Shown here: positions 52,113 through 60,740 of the stretch, in pieces
How the letters are laid out: the number at the start of each line of letters is the position of its first letter
Numbering within the stretch: position 1 is the stretch's first letter
NCBI RefSeq assembly: GCF_002563955.1
Contig: NZ_PDJE01000001.1
Location: 620,001-684,000 of the forward strand
DNA length: 64,000 bases
DNA from: Paramicrobacterium agarici
GTDB taxonomy: Bacteria > Actinomycetota > Actinomycetes > Actinomycetales > Microbacteriaceae
Reading direction: 5' to 3'
Position numbers and translations under genes: made by a program
The notes under the pieces: model-generated
The model's database searches: none
What the model was told of the DNA's origin: nothing
What the model saw: the letters and a program-made list of their open reading frames with translations, nothing else

Positions 52113-53300
52113 ATGTCTCTTCGACTCGCTCTCGTCAGCCTGCACACGTCGCCCAACGACGATCCGGGCACGGGAGACGTCGGCGGCATGAACGTTGCTG
52201 TGCGACACACGGCACTCGCGCTCGCCGAGCTGGGCCACGAGGTCGATGTGCTCACACGACGCTCATCGACGACGGCTCCGGATGCTGTCGAGGTGGCACC
52301 GCGCGTGACACTGCGACAGCTGCACGCCGGCCCTGCCGAACGCCGGGTCAAGGGCGACCACGAGGAGTACATCGCCGAGTTCGGCGAAGCCATGCGGCAC
52401 CTCGGCCCCTATGACGTCATCCACTCGCACCACTGGTTCAGCGGAATGGCCGCCCTCGAGCTCGCTCACCACGACGGCATCCCGCACGTGCAGAGCTTTC
52501 ACTCGATCGCCGCCGCCCACACCACTCCGCTGTCTGAGGGCGAGCGCCCGGAATCCCCCGGCCGCATCGCCGGCGAAGAGCACCTGGCGCAGCACTCCGA
52601 CGCGATCATCACCGTCAGCGACGCCGAACGCGAGACCGTGACCGCGCGCCTCGGCGCCGACCCTGCCCGCGTTCACACGGTCGCTCCCGGAGTCGACGCC
52701 GCGCAGTTCAGTCCGAAGACGGATGCTGCCACGAGCGACGCCGGATACCTGCTCGCTGCCGCGCGACTCGAACCCCTCAAAGGACTCGACCTCGCGATCG
52801 AAGCGCTCGCCCAACTGCCGCGCGACGGCCGCCCAGATCTCGTGGTCTCGGGAGGCGCCACGACCGGCTTCGACGACTATCCAGACGAACTGCGCTCGCT
52901 TGCTGAGCGTCTCGGCGTCGCGGATCGCGTGCACTTCATCGGCCCGCAATCGCGCGACGCGCTCGCCGATCTGCTGCGCGGCGCACGCATCGCTCTCGTC
53001 CCCTCGCACTCCGAGACGTTTGGGCTCATCGCGCTCGAAGCGCAGGCGTGCGGCACTCCCGTTGTTGCGTCGGACGCTGGAGGGCTGCGCGAGGCCATCG
53101 TTGACGGGAAGACGGGCATTCTCGTGCCGGTGCGTCAGGCCAACGCCTGGGCAGGCACGATCTCGGCGCTGTTGCGCGATCCTGAGCGCTGCGCGCAGCT
53201 CGGCGCCGCGGGACGCGAGCGAGCGCTCACGTTCACGTGGGAGCGCACGGCACGCGCGACGGTGAACGTCTATGAGTCACTGTTGGGGAGGGCAGCCTGA
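52113..53300 (+). CDS. mshA: D-inositol 3-phosphate glycosyltransferase MshA-like (GT4)
   Basis: Retaining GT-B glycosyltransferase of 395 residues. The N-terminal domain has VSLHTSPNDDPGTGDVGGMN, the MshA-type donor/acceptor loop, and DVIHSHHWFSGMAALEL. The C-terminal domain has AARLEPLKGLDLAIEAL and PSHSETFGLIALEAQACGTP (20 residues), the E-x7-E motif that binds the sugar nucleotide. MshA transfers GlcNAc to inositol 1-phosphate as the first step of mycothiol synthesis. Its stop overlaps the PIG-L deacetylase start by one base. Divergent from tfoX. Confidence 0.8.
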   Translation: MSLRLALVSLHTSPNDDPGTGDVGGMNVAVRHTALALAELGHEVDVLTRRSSTTAPDAVEVAPRVTLRQLHAGPAERRVKGDHEEYIAEFGEAMRHLGPYDVIHSHHWFSGMAALELAHHDGIPHVQSFHSIAAAHTTPLSEGERPESPGRIAGEEHLAQHSDAIITVSDAERETVTARLGADPARVHTVAPGVDAAQFSPKTDAATSDAGYLLAAARLEPLKGLDLAIEALAQLPRDGRPDLVVSGGATTGFDDYPDELRSLAERLGVADRVHFIGPQSRDALADLLRGARIALVPSHSETFGLIALEAQACGTPVVASDAGGLREAIVDGKTGILVPVRQANAWAGTISALLRDPERCAQLGAAGRERALTFTWERTARATVNVYESLLGRAA

Positions 53301-54220
53301 TGGCGGCGCGTCGTAACGCAGCATCCGGTGCTCGCTCGAGTGAGACGGCAGGCCCGCAGGCGGCCCAGGACGGCGTGCTCGACGGCGTGCGCCACGTGAT
53401 GTTCGTGCACGCGCACCCCGACGACGAGACGCTCGCGTCGGGTGCGCTCATGGCCGAGCTCGTTGACCGCGGCGTGACCGTGACCCTCGTGACGTGCACG
53501 CGCGGTGAGCGCGGCGAGATTGTTGCCGGGCCACACTCGCACCTCGAGGGCACGCCCGAGTTCGCCGAGCACCGCGAGCATGAGGTTGCCGGTGCGCTCG
53601 CCGAGCTCGGTGTCACGCGTCATCTCTGGCTCGGCACGGCTCCCGCACGCGCGGTCGGCCTCATGCCGCGCTCGTACGAGGATTCCGGTATGCGTTGGCT
53701 GAGCGATGGTCTCGCCGGCCCGGCCGACGATGCATCGCCGCTGTCGCTCACGGCGGTCCCGCTCGACGATGCCGTTACCGACCTGCTCGCGGTCATCGAC
53801 GTCGAGACCGCATCGGGGGCCACCGCTCCCGACCAGCCGAGTCCGCCGTCAGAGAAGCCCGATCTCATCGTGAGCTACAACGAGATCGGCGGGTACGGTC
53901 ACCCGGACCATGTTCGGGCGCGCGAGATCGCACGGGCGGCGGCGCGCGCCCGCAGCATCCGCTTCGCCGAGATTGTCGACGCGGTGCCGCCAGGTCAGAC
54001 GGCCCCGGATGCTGGGGAGCAGGACACCCTCGATGATCAGGCGGGGGAGCGGGATGCTGTCGCGTTCACGTGGTTCGACCTCGATGATCGCCTTGATCAG
54101 GTCAAGCGCGCGCTCGCCCACCATGCCTCGCAGGTCACCGTCGACGGCGACGACGTCGTGCACTCGGGCGGGCAGCGAACTCCGATTCAGACCTCCGTCG
54201 GTCTGCGCGTCGTGCCTTGA
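53300..54220 (+). CDS. mshB: MshB-like N-acetyl-glucosaminyl-inositol deacetylase (PIG-L/LmbE family)
   Basis: Zinc-dependent deacetylase of 306 residues. The metal site is FVHAHPDDETLASGALM (His-Asp-Asp), with GYGHPDHVRAREIA supplying the later His. RGVTVTLVTCTRGERGEIV is typical of MshB rather than other PIG-L proteins. MshB removes the acetyl group from GlcNAc-inositol, the second dedicated step of mycothiol synthesis. One-base overlap with the MshA-like gene supports the pairing. The N-terminal 30 residues are an extra Ala/Gly-rich leader. Confidence 0.82.
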   Translation: MAARRNAASGARSSETAGPQAAQDGVLDGVRHVMFVHAHPDDETLASGALMAELVDRGVTVTLVTCTRGERGEIVAGPHSHLEGTPEFAEHREHEVAGALAELGVTRHLWLGTAPARAVGLMPRSYEDSGMRWLSDGLAGPADDASPLSLTAVPLDDAVTDLLAVIDVETASGATAPDQPSPPSEKPDLIVSYNEIGGYGHPDHVRAREIARAAARARSIRFAEIVDAVPPGQTAPDAGEQDTLDDQAGERDAVAFTWFDLDDRLDQVKRALAHHASQVTVDGDDVVHSGGQRTPIQTSVGLRVVP

Positions 54221-54274
54221 CACTTCTGCGATGTCAGTCGCCTGTGTCACTCTGCGGTGAACGAGAGGAAACGG

Positions 54275-54673
54275 ATGTCCCACGAAGATCTTGTGGCGGT
54301 AGACCCGCCTCAGTTGCACAGCAGCCCCGCCTTCGCGCAAGGAATGATCGCCCCGCCCGGCCCGACACTGTACGTGGGTGGTCAGAACGGAACTGACAGC
54401 GACGGCACGTTGCTCGACGGGCTCGGCGCCCAGACGGAGCAGGCACTGCGCAATGTTCTCGCCGTCCTTGCCGAGGCAGGCAGCGGGCCGGAGTTCGTTG
54501 CAAAGCTCACGATTTACTTGGCGCCGGGGATCGATCCGACCGAGGCGTACGCCGCAACCGGCACGACCTGGGGTGCGCATCGAACGGCGGTCACCGTGCT
54601 GACGGTTCCGCCCGCACGTCCGGGAGCGCTCGTTGAGATTGACGCGATTGCAGCGGTTCCGCAGCAGGTCTAA
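54275..54673 (+). CDS. RidA-family protein (reactive intermediate/imine deaminase)
   Basis: YjgF/YER057c/UK114-fold protein of 132 residues. LYVGGQNGTDSDG, EQALRNVLAVLAEAG, and VTVLTVPPARPGALVEIDAI follow the family pattern. The Arg that binds substrate carboxylate in active RidA aligns with R in PPARPGALVEI. The ATG at 54275 is chosen because GAGAGGA lies 6 bases upstream. The C-terminal GALVEIDAIA is diagnostic. Separated by 54 bases from mshB. Confidence 0.85.
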   Translation: MSHEDLVAVDPPQLHSSPAFAQGMIAPPGPTLYVGGQNGTDSDGTLLDGLGAQTEQALRNVLAVLAEAGSGPEFVAKLTIYLAPGIDPTEAYAATGTTWGAHRTAVTVLTVPPARPGALVEIDAIAAVPQQV

Positions 54674-54675
54674 CT

Positions 54676-54690
54676 CCCACCGATGGTGGG
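54676..54690. terminator. CCCACC-GAT-GGTGGG hairpin after the RidA gene
   Basis: A perfect 6-bp GC-rich stem with a 3-base loop, starting two bases after the TAA stop. No T tract follows, as is usual for terminators in this composition. Confidence 0.55.
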
Positions 54691-54709
54691 GTGCGCACTA
54701 CCTCTAAAT

Positions 54710-54744
54710 GTGGTGCCCGGCGTAGTGATCTACGCTGTCACCAC
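54710..54744. promoter_or_regulatory. nested inverted repeat upstream of the CPBP protease
   Basis: GTGGTG (54710-54715) pairs with CACCAC (54739-54744), and inside it GCGTAG (54720-54725) pairs with CTACGC (54730-54735) around TGAT. It lies 48-82 bases before the protease GTG. It could be a two-stem mRNA element or an operator with dyad symmetry. Confidence 0.45.
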
Positions 54745-54791
54745 TGGTGAGCTTGTCACGTTCGATTCTTCGCTTCGTGAAAGGACTCACC

Positions 54792-55790
54792 GTGACCGCC
54801 CCGCACTCTCGCCCCGGTTCGACGCCCGAAAGCGGCTCCGTGCCGGCTACCGCCCTGGGCTCGCCCTCCTCGCGCGCGGCTACCGGCGCCGTCGCTGGTT
54901 CTGCACACGGCACCGATCCGCAGCGTCAGCGCGGCCGCAGCATCCGTTCGGCCGTCGCTCGCTACCCGCTCGTCACCTTCTTCGTGCTCGCCAACCTGCT
55001 CAGCTGGGCGGCCTGGACGCCGTACATTCTGTCGAACAACGGACTCGGCGTCTGGGACTACTCGTTCCCCGAGTGGCTCGGCACCTCCCAATTTGCCGGC
55101 GTACTGCCCGGAGCATACCTTGGCCCCATTGCGTCGGCGTTGCTCGTGACGGCGCTCGCCGACGGCCGCGCCGGGCTGCGCGCCTGGGCGAAGCGCCTGT
55201 GGAAGTGGCGCGTCGGCTTCCGGTGGTATGTCATCACGATCGTTGGTGTTCCTGCCGCGATCATCGCATCGACGCTCGTCTTCTCGGGTGGCCAGCTGCA
55301 GGCACCGTCTCTCATAGTGATCGCCGCGTTCGTTCCCGGGCTGGTTCTGCAGATGGTCACAACCGGTCTCGCCGAAGAGCCGGGCTGGCGGGACTTCGCA
55401 CTGCCTCGTCTGCAGGCGCGATTCACTCCGCTGACAGCATCCTTCATTCTCGGACCCCTGTGGGCGCTCTGGCACATGCCGCTGTTTCTCAGCGATTGGG
55501 GCGGCTGGCCGGATGCTGCCTGGTGGCGCCCCCTGGAGTTCGCGGCGTTCTGCATCGCGTTCAACGTCGTGATGACGTGGGTGTTCAACCGCACGGGCCA
55601 GAGTCTTCCGCTCTCAATGCTCATGCACGTGAGCGTCAACAACTTTGTCTCGATCGCGTGGAGCGACATGTTCCCCATGCTGAACGCCGACACTGCACAG
55701 CATGCACTGCTGTTCGGCTCCACGATCGCCGCGGTGCTCATCGTCGCGGCAACGCGAGGTCGCCTCGGTGCCGCCCCGCGCCGCGTGTGA
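54792..55790 (+). CDS. CPBP-family intramembrane metalloprotease
   Basis: Membrane protein of 332 residues with eight or so helices and a disordered basic N-terminal tail of about 55 residues. The glutamate/arginine motif is LAEEPGWRDFALPRL (EExxxR). WALWHMPLFLSDW gives the FxxxH-like histidine, and LMHVSVNNFVS the second His motif. These form the zinc site of the CAAX protease/bacteriocin-processing family. Start GTG at 54792, with AAAGGA spaced 6 bases. It could process prenylated or immunity-type substrates; the target is unknown. Confidence 0.85.
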   Translation: MTAPHSRPGSTPESGSVPATALGSPSSRAATGAVAGSAHGTDPQRQRGRSIRSAVARYPLVTFFVLANLLSWAAWTPYILSNNGLGVWDYSFPEWLGTSQFAGVLPGAYLGPIASALLVTALADGRAGLRAWAKRLWKWRVGFRWYVITIVGVPAAIIASTLVFSGGQLQAPSLIVIAAFVPGLVLQMVTTGLAEEPGWRDFALPRLQARFTPLTASFILGPLWALWHMPLFLSDWGGWPDAAWWRPLEFAAFCIAFNVVMTWVFNRTGQSLPLSMLMHVSVNNFVSIAWSDMFPMLNADTAQHALLFGSTIAAVLIVAATRGRLGAAPRRV

Positions 55791-55809
55791 CGGGCGATCG
55801 GACGCCAGC

Positions 55810-55881
55810 GCGGCGTTTCGTATGGCGCTTTCTGCGAAAAAGCGTCGTCTTAGTCGCAGAAAGCGTCACATGAAACGACGC
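55810..55881. terminator. 28-bp imperfect stem-loop between convergent genes
   Basis: Left arm 55810-55837 and right arm 55854-55881 pair at 24 Watson-Crick and 2 G-T positions out of 28, around a 16-base loop. The perfect inner block is CGCTTTCTGCGA (55826-55837). It lies 20 bases after the CPBP stop and 13 bases before the aconitase stop, so it can serve as a bidirectional terminator. Wobble and substituted positions suggest the structure is being preserved. Confidence 0.7.
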
Positions 55882-55894
55882 AGGGCCTCGCGCG

Positions 55895-57838
55895 TCACGA
55901 GTTTTGCGCGGTGAGCGGAATGCGCCCTCCCGCCAGCACCATCTCCACCTGGCGCCCCGAGAGCCGGTGATGCACGGGAACCTCACGACCGCCGATCGTG
56001 GCCGCAACGCTCTTGCCGCGCTCCAGGCTCGCTCGAAGGTCATCGAGCACGACGATGTCGCCCTGCGACACGGCATCGTAATCGGCAGGGTCGTCAAACT
56101 CGAGCGCGAGGATGCCGAAGTTGGCGAGGTTCTGCCAGTGGATGCGAGCAAACGACTTCGCGATCACGGCGCGCAGCCCGAGGTACCGCGGGGCGATCAC
56201 GGCATGCTCGCGCGACGAGCCCTGCCCGTAGTTCTCGCCTGCGATGACGACGTGGCCGCCCTCGGCCTCCTTCGCTCGCGCCGGATACGTGTCGTCGATG
56301 CGCGTGAAGCTGAACTCGGCGATCTTCGGAATGTTGCTGCGATATGGCAGAACGCGCGACCCGGCGGGCATGATCTCGTCCGTCGACACGTTGTCGGCCA
56401 TGGTGAGCAGCACGGGAACCTCGAGGTGATCCGCGATCGGCTCCGAATCGGGCAGTGATGTGATGTTCGGCCCCTTCACGAGCTCAACCCGCGCGGCCTC
56501 GTCGGGTGGCAGCGGCGCGAGCAGCATGTCGTCGATCGTGCTGAACCGCTCGGGAAGGTCGGGGTGGGGGTACCGGATGCTGTGAGACTGCGTGAGCGTG
56601 CGGGGATCGGTGATGCGACCTGTGAGTGCTGCCGCTGCCGCAGTCTCGGGAGAGCACAGCCACACGGCATCCTCTTCGGTTCCCGAGCGACCGGGGAAGT
56701 TGCGCGGCATGGTGCGCAGAGAGTTGCGCCCCGATGCCGGCGCCTGCCCCATGCCGATGCAGCCCATGCAGCCCGACTGGTGAATGCGAGCGCCCGACTG
56801 CACGAGCGCCTTGAGCCACCCGCCCGAGATGAGATCGGCGAGCACTTCGCGCGACGTCGGATTAATGTCGACGGACACTTGCGAGTGAGTCTGCTGGCCT
56901 CCCAGAATCTCGGCGACCACCGCGAAATCGCGCAGACCGGGATTCGCCGACGAGCCGACGACGATCTGAAACACCTCTTCGCCCGCGACCTCGGCGACCG
57001 GAACGACGTTACCCGGTGACGACGGCTTGGCGATGAGTGGCTCAAGGGTCGACAGGTCGATACGGTCTTCGATGTCGTAGGTTGCGCCGTCGTCGGCGAG
57101 CAGTTCCTGGTATTCGTCGCCGCGTCCCACAGCATCCAGATACTCGCGTACCGCGCCATCGGCGGGGAACACCGTCGTTGTCGCTCCGAGCTCGGCGCCC
57201 ATGTTGGCGATCACGTGGCGATCCATCGCCGTGAGGTTGTCGAGTCCCGGCCCGTGATACTCGATGATCTTGCCCACGCCGCCCTTGACACCGTGCCGGC
57301 GCAGCATCTCGAGAATCACGTCTTTCGCCGACACCCACTCCGGCAGCTCACCCGTCAGCTCGACGCCCATGATCTTCGGCATCTCGACGTAGAGCGGCTG
57401 TCCCGCCATCGCCATGGCCACTTCGAGCCCTCCGACGCCGATCGCGAGCATGCCGAGCGCACCGGCCGCGCACGTGTGCGAATCCGAGCCGATCATCGTC
57501 GCGCCCGGCCGCCCGAAGTGCGCCTGATGCACGGGGTGCGAGACACCGTTGCCCGCCTTCGAGAACCACAGCCCGAATCGCTGTGCCGCCGACTGCAGAA
57601 AGAGATGGTCGTCGGGGTTCTTCTCGTCGGTCTGCAGCAGATTGTGGTCGACATACTGCACCGAGAGTTCCGTCTTGATGCGGTCGAGCCCCATGGCTTC
57701 GAGCTCGAGCATCACCATCGTGCCCGTCGCATCCTGCGTGAGCGTCTGATCGACGGTCAGCCCCACCTCGCTGCCCGGTGTCATCTCACCTTCGACAAGA
57801 TGATTGGCGATGAGCTTCTGTGCAACGTTCTTCTGCAT
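55895..57838 (-). CDS. aconitate hydratase, short form
   Basis: Fe-S hydro-lyase of 647 residues, whereas typical actinobacterial AcnA is near 900, so this is the shorter putative-aconitase type. Cluster cysteines lie in MIGSDSHTCAAG and HQSGCMGCIG. Substrate residues are in VDHNLLQTDEK, SVDINPTSREV and GSSREHAVIAPR in the C-terminal swivel domain. It probably interconverts citrate and isocitrate. A role in a related pathway such as methylcitrate is possible, but no partner genes adjoin. The ATG at 57838 follows GGGCAGGGG. Confidence 0.85.
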   Translation of the reverse strand: MQKNVAQKLIANHLVEGEMTPGSEVGLTVDQTLTQDATGTMVMLELEAMGLDRIKTELSVQYVDHNLLQTDEKNPDDHLFLQSAAQRFGLWFSKAGNGVSHPVHQAHFGRPGATMIGSDSHTCAAGALGMLAIGVGGLEVAMAMAGQPLYVEMPKIMGVELTGELPEWVSAKDVILEMLRRHGVKGGVGKIIEYHGPGLDNLTAMDRHVIANMGAELGATTTVFPADGAVREYLDAVGRGDEYQELLADDGATYDIEDRIDLSTLEPLIAKPSSPGNVVPVAEVAGEEVFQIVVGSSANPGLRDFAVVAEILGGQQTHSQVSVDINPTSREVLADLISGGWLKALVQSGARIHQSGCMGCIGMGQAPASGRNSLRTMPRNFPGRSGTEEDAVWLCSPETAAAAALTGRITDPRTLTQSHSIRYPHPDLPERFSTIDDMLLAPLPPDEAARVELVKGPNITSLPDSEPIADHLEVPVLLTMADNVSTDEIMPAGSRVLPYRSNIPKIAEFSFTRIDDTYPARAKEAEGGHVVIAGENYGQGSSREHAVIAPRYLGLRAVIAKSFARIHWQNLANFGILALEFDDPADYDAVSQGDIVVLDDLRASLERGKSVAATIGGREVPVHHRLSGRQVEMVLAGGRIPLTAQNS

Positions 57839-57925
57839 ACCCCTGCCCTTCCGACGGCGGATCCCGCGTCGGTCCGGCGCGGGACCTCACCGTCAGCCTA
57901 GGCGCGCAGCGTCGAAAGGTTAAGG

Positions 57926-57963
57926 CCGGATGCTGTCGCCGCGCCCACCGCGACAGCATCCGG
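57926..57963. terminator. perfect 14-bp hairpin from an extended octamer pair
   Basis: CCGGATGCTGTCGC (57926-57939) and GCGACAGCATCCGG (57950-57963) form a perfect 14-bp stem around a 10-base loop, five bases after the pyruvate-oxidase-like stop and before the aconitase start. This is the best copy of the paired motif in the window. Confidence 0.7.
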
Positions 57964-57968
57964 TCGTG

Positions 57969-59792
57969 TTATTCGCCCTGCTCGATGCGCACGTACTCCT
58001 CGAGAAGCTGCCGCGCGCGCTCGCCGAGTTCGCCTGACTCGGACTCGAGAGCCGTGCGCATGGAGTCGAGCTTGGCACTCGCCTGAGCGAGCGGCGGCAC
58101 GAGCGGCGTGGCGGGATCGGTCACGATGTCGAGCACGAAGGGCCGGTCCGCGGAAAGACCACGTTGCCAGGCGCCATCCAGCTCGTCTGGGTCGGTGACC
58201 CTCTCGCCGTCGAGGCCGAGCAGGTTGGCGTACTCCGAGTAGCGAACGTCGGGCAGCGCCTGCGTCTGCCTGAAGCGGGCCATTCCCTCGTTCTCGCGCT
58301 GTTCCCAGCTGACCTCGGCGAGGTCGCGGTTGTTGAGAATCGCGATGACGAATCGCGGATCGGCCCAGCTCTCCCACCGCGCAGCGACGGTGACGAGTTC
58401 GGCAAGACCGGTCATCTGCATTCCGCCATCGCCCGAGAGCACGATGACCGGGCGCTCGGAGTACGCAAGCTTCGCCGCGATGCCGTAAGGGATGCCGCAG
58501 CCCATGCTCGCGAGCGTGCCAGAGACATGCGCGGGCACGTCCGTGGGCAGATGCAGCTGCCTCGCGTACCAGTACACGACGCTTCCCACATCGACGGCGA
58601 TCTGCGCGTCTTCCGGAACGTGCGGCGAGAGGGCCCGCACGGCCGCCTCCGGGTTGATCGGCTCCATGGGAACAGCCGCGCGTTCGTCGCTGACGCGATG
58701 CCAGTCAGACACGTGCTCGCGCACGCGCGCTGCCCAGTCAGCATCCGATTTGTCGTCGACGAGGTCGAGCAGCGCAGTGAGGGTGCCGGATGCTTCGCCG
58801 ATGAGTCCGACCTCCACTGGGTAGCGGTTGGCGATGTGCGCGGCGCTGATGTCGATCTGCACGGCGCGCGCCTGATCGGGATTGGGGTAGAACTCCGTCC
58901 ACGGATCGTTCGAGCCGACGATGAGCAGTGTGTCGCACTCGGTCAGCACGCCCGCGCTCGCCGTCGTGCCGAGGTGGCCCATGACACCTGCGGCGTTCGG
59001 GCGGGCCTCGTCGACATAGGCTTTGCCGAGAAGACTCGTGACGATGGCTGCGCCCAGTCGATCGGCCATCGCCTCAACCTGATCACGCGCTCTCGACGCC
59101 CCCTTGCCCACGAGCAGCGCGATGCGCTCGCCCGCGTTGAGAACCTCGGCCGCGCTCTGCAGCTGCGCGTCTGACGGGTGCACGAGCGGCGTCGCGAACT
59201 CCTCAGACGTGGTGACGATGCCGTGCTTGTGAGGCAGTTCGGGCGCTGGTGCCGACTGAACGTCGTGCGGAACGATCACCACGGCGGGCGAACGACTGTC
59301 GAGCGCCGCTCGAAAGGCACGGTCGATCGCCATCGGCACCTGGCCTGGCGTCGTGATCTCGGTGATGAACTGGGCGCCCACGTCTGCGAAGAGGGTGCGC
59401 AGGTCGATCTCCTGCATGTACCCCGAGCCGAGAACACTGCGATTCTGCTGCCCGATGATGGCGACAACGGGAACGCGATCGAGCTTCGCATCGTAGAGCC
59501 CGTTGAGCAGGTGCACGGCTCCTGGCCCCTGTGTCGACGTGACGACGCCGGCACCGCCGGCGTACTTCGCCTGACCGACCGCCATGAACGCGGCGTTCTC
59601 TTCGTGACGGGCCTGCACGAACTCGATCGCACCGTCCGTGCGTTTCAGAGCCTCGAGTATTCCATTCACGCCGTCGCCGCTGTAGCCGAAGACGCGATCA
59701 ACGCTCCAGTCGCCAAGACGTTCGACGATGACGTCGGCGACCGTGGCGTCCGGATGCTGCTCGGTGGTCGTGGCTGGCTGCTTCTCGGTCAT
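57969..59792 (-). CDS. thiamine-diphosphate enzyme of the pyruvate oxidase/YdaP type
   Basis: Acetolactate synthase-fold enzyme of 607 residues in three domains. The N-terminal ThDP Glu is in VQARHEENAAFMAVGQAKYA (20 residues), the central FAD-type domain spans about 195-335, and the C-terminal pyrophosphate domain has VLSGDGGMQMTGLAEL and LNNRDLAEVSWEQRE. Closest in pattern to B. subtilis YdaP and E. coli PoxB, which decarboxylate pyruvate; YdaP belongs to the general stress regulon. It overlaps the acidic protein gene upstream by four bases. Confidence 0.87.
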   Translation of the reverse strand: MTEKQPATTTEQHPDATVADVIVERLGDWSVDRVFGYSGDGVNGILEALKRTDGAIEFVQARHEENAAFMAVGQAKYAGGAGVVTSTQGPGAVHLLNGLYDAKLDRVPVVAIIGQQNRSVLGSGYMQEIDLRTLFADVGAQFITEITTPGQVPMAIDRAFRAALDSRSPAVVIVPHDVQSAPAPELPHKHGIVTTSEEFATPLVHPSDAQLQSAAEVLNAGERIALLVGKGASRARDQVEAMADRLGAAIVTSLLGKAYVDEARPNAAGVMGHLGTTASAGVLTECDTLLIVGSNDPWTEFYPNPDQARAVQIDISAAHIANRYPVEVGLIGEASGTLTALLDLVDDKSDADWAARVREHVSDWHRVSDERAAVPMEPINPEAAVRALSPHVPEDAQIAVDVGSVVYWYARQLHLPTDVPAHVSGTLASMGCGIPYGIAAKLAYSERPVIVLSGDGGMQMTGLAELVTVAARWESWADPRFVIAILNNRDLAEVSWEQRENEGMARFRQTQALPDVRYSEYANLLGLDGERVTDPDELDGAWQRGLSADRPFVLDIVTDPATPLVPPLAQASAKLDSMRTALESESGELGERARQLLEEYVRIEQGE

Positions 59793-60265
59793 GGCCGACC
59801 TTCTCTTCCCGCCGTTCCGGTGTCCCGACTTGGCGTGCCGTTCAAGGGTTCGTCGGTTGCCGCGTCGGCGTCGGGCGCGTCGATACGAGCGCTGTGGTGA
59901 GGAAGCGGGGCCTCGGGGTCTCGCGGTTCCGGATCCGTTTCCATCTTCGATTCCGGGTCTGCCTCATTGTGCGTCGACCCTGCCGGCTGCTCGGGCTCGC
60001 CCTCTGTGCCGATCGGGTCTGCTGCCGGATTTCCTGCCGGCGCCACCGCGTCTCCGTGAAATCCGCGCTTCTCGGCGACATCCTCTGGCGTGACGTCTGT
60101 TGCCTCACCGGCCGTTCGGCCCCCGCCCTCGTGCTCGTCTCCCGACCACGTGGGCACCGGGTCGCTCCCGACGCCGGCGTTACCCGTCTTCTCGGATCCA
60201 TCGCCGTTGACGTCGTGATCCGTCTTCGTTCGGTCATCCTCGTGACCGTGCGTCGTCTCGGGCAT
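59789..60265 (-). CDS. acidic, disordered protein coupled to the pyruvate-oxidase-like gene
   Basis: A protein of 158 residues, extremely rich in Asp, Glu, Gly, Pro and Thr, with no cysteine and no hydrophobic core. One short helix-like stretch reads VTPEDVAEKRGFHGD. AGGAGCAGGAG precedes the ATG. The four-base overlap with the ThDP enzyme implies coordinated production. Probably an intrinsically disordered stress protein; function unproven. Confidence 0.65.
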   Translation of the reverse strand: MPETTHGHEDDRTKTDHDVNGDGSEKTGNAGVGSDPVPTWSGDEHEGGGRTAGEATDVTPEDVAEKRGFHGDAVAPAGNPAADPIGTEGEPEQPAGSTHNEADPESKMETDPEPRDPEAPLPHHSARIDAPDADAATDEPLNGTPSRDTGTAGREGRP

Positions 60266-60429
60266 CTCCTGCTCCTCTCGTCCACCATCAGCATGCGTTC
60301 GCCGCGCCGAGACCGACAGGGGGTGGATGCTGCGCAGAGCGTGCCGTATCCTCCCGGCGGTCGCGAGTACGTCCGCGCACCCGTTGTCAAGGGCTGGAGG
60401 CTGCGGCTGTCCTGGCCGATCATGGCTGT

Positions 60430-60720
60430 ATGAGTGGCAAACATGAAGCAGATGACGGAGCCGACGCGGGCCGTACGGGCAACCTGGGCGACCTCACCGA
60501 TGTCGGCCACACGTTCGACCAGACGAACGGCCTGGTCGATGGGCTCTCGGGCGACGCCGACGACCCCGAGAACGTTGACGACCGCGTTGGCGAGACCGAC
60601 GCAACGGACGTTCCGGTGGCAGCCGTCGCGCCGGGTGGAACGTCGCAGGGCGCCGTGCCCATCATGATCGACGATGCCGACGAAGAAGAGCGCAAGGGCG
60701 ATCGCGACCCCGACGCCTGA
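60430..60720 (+). CDS. acidic, disordered protein, 96 aa
   Basis: A protein of 96 residues beginning MSGKHEADDGADAGRTG. Acidic, with one mildly hydrophobic stretch (PVAAVAPGGTSQGAVPIM) near residue 65. No cysteine or aromatic residues apart from one Phe. It is divergent from the preceding acidic protein, sharing a 164-base promoter gap. Same style as the other three acidic proteins in the window. Confidence 0.6.
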   Translation: MSGKHEADDGADAGRTGNLGDLTDVGHTFDQTNGLVDGLSGDADDPENVDDRVGETDATDVPVAAVAPGGTSQGAVPIMIDDADEEERKGDRDPDA

Positions 60721-60740
60721 GGTGTTGTTCCGCTGAGGAC

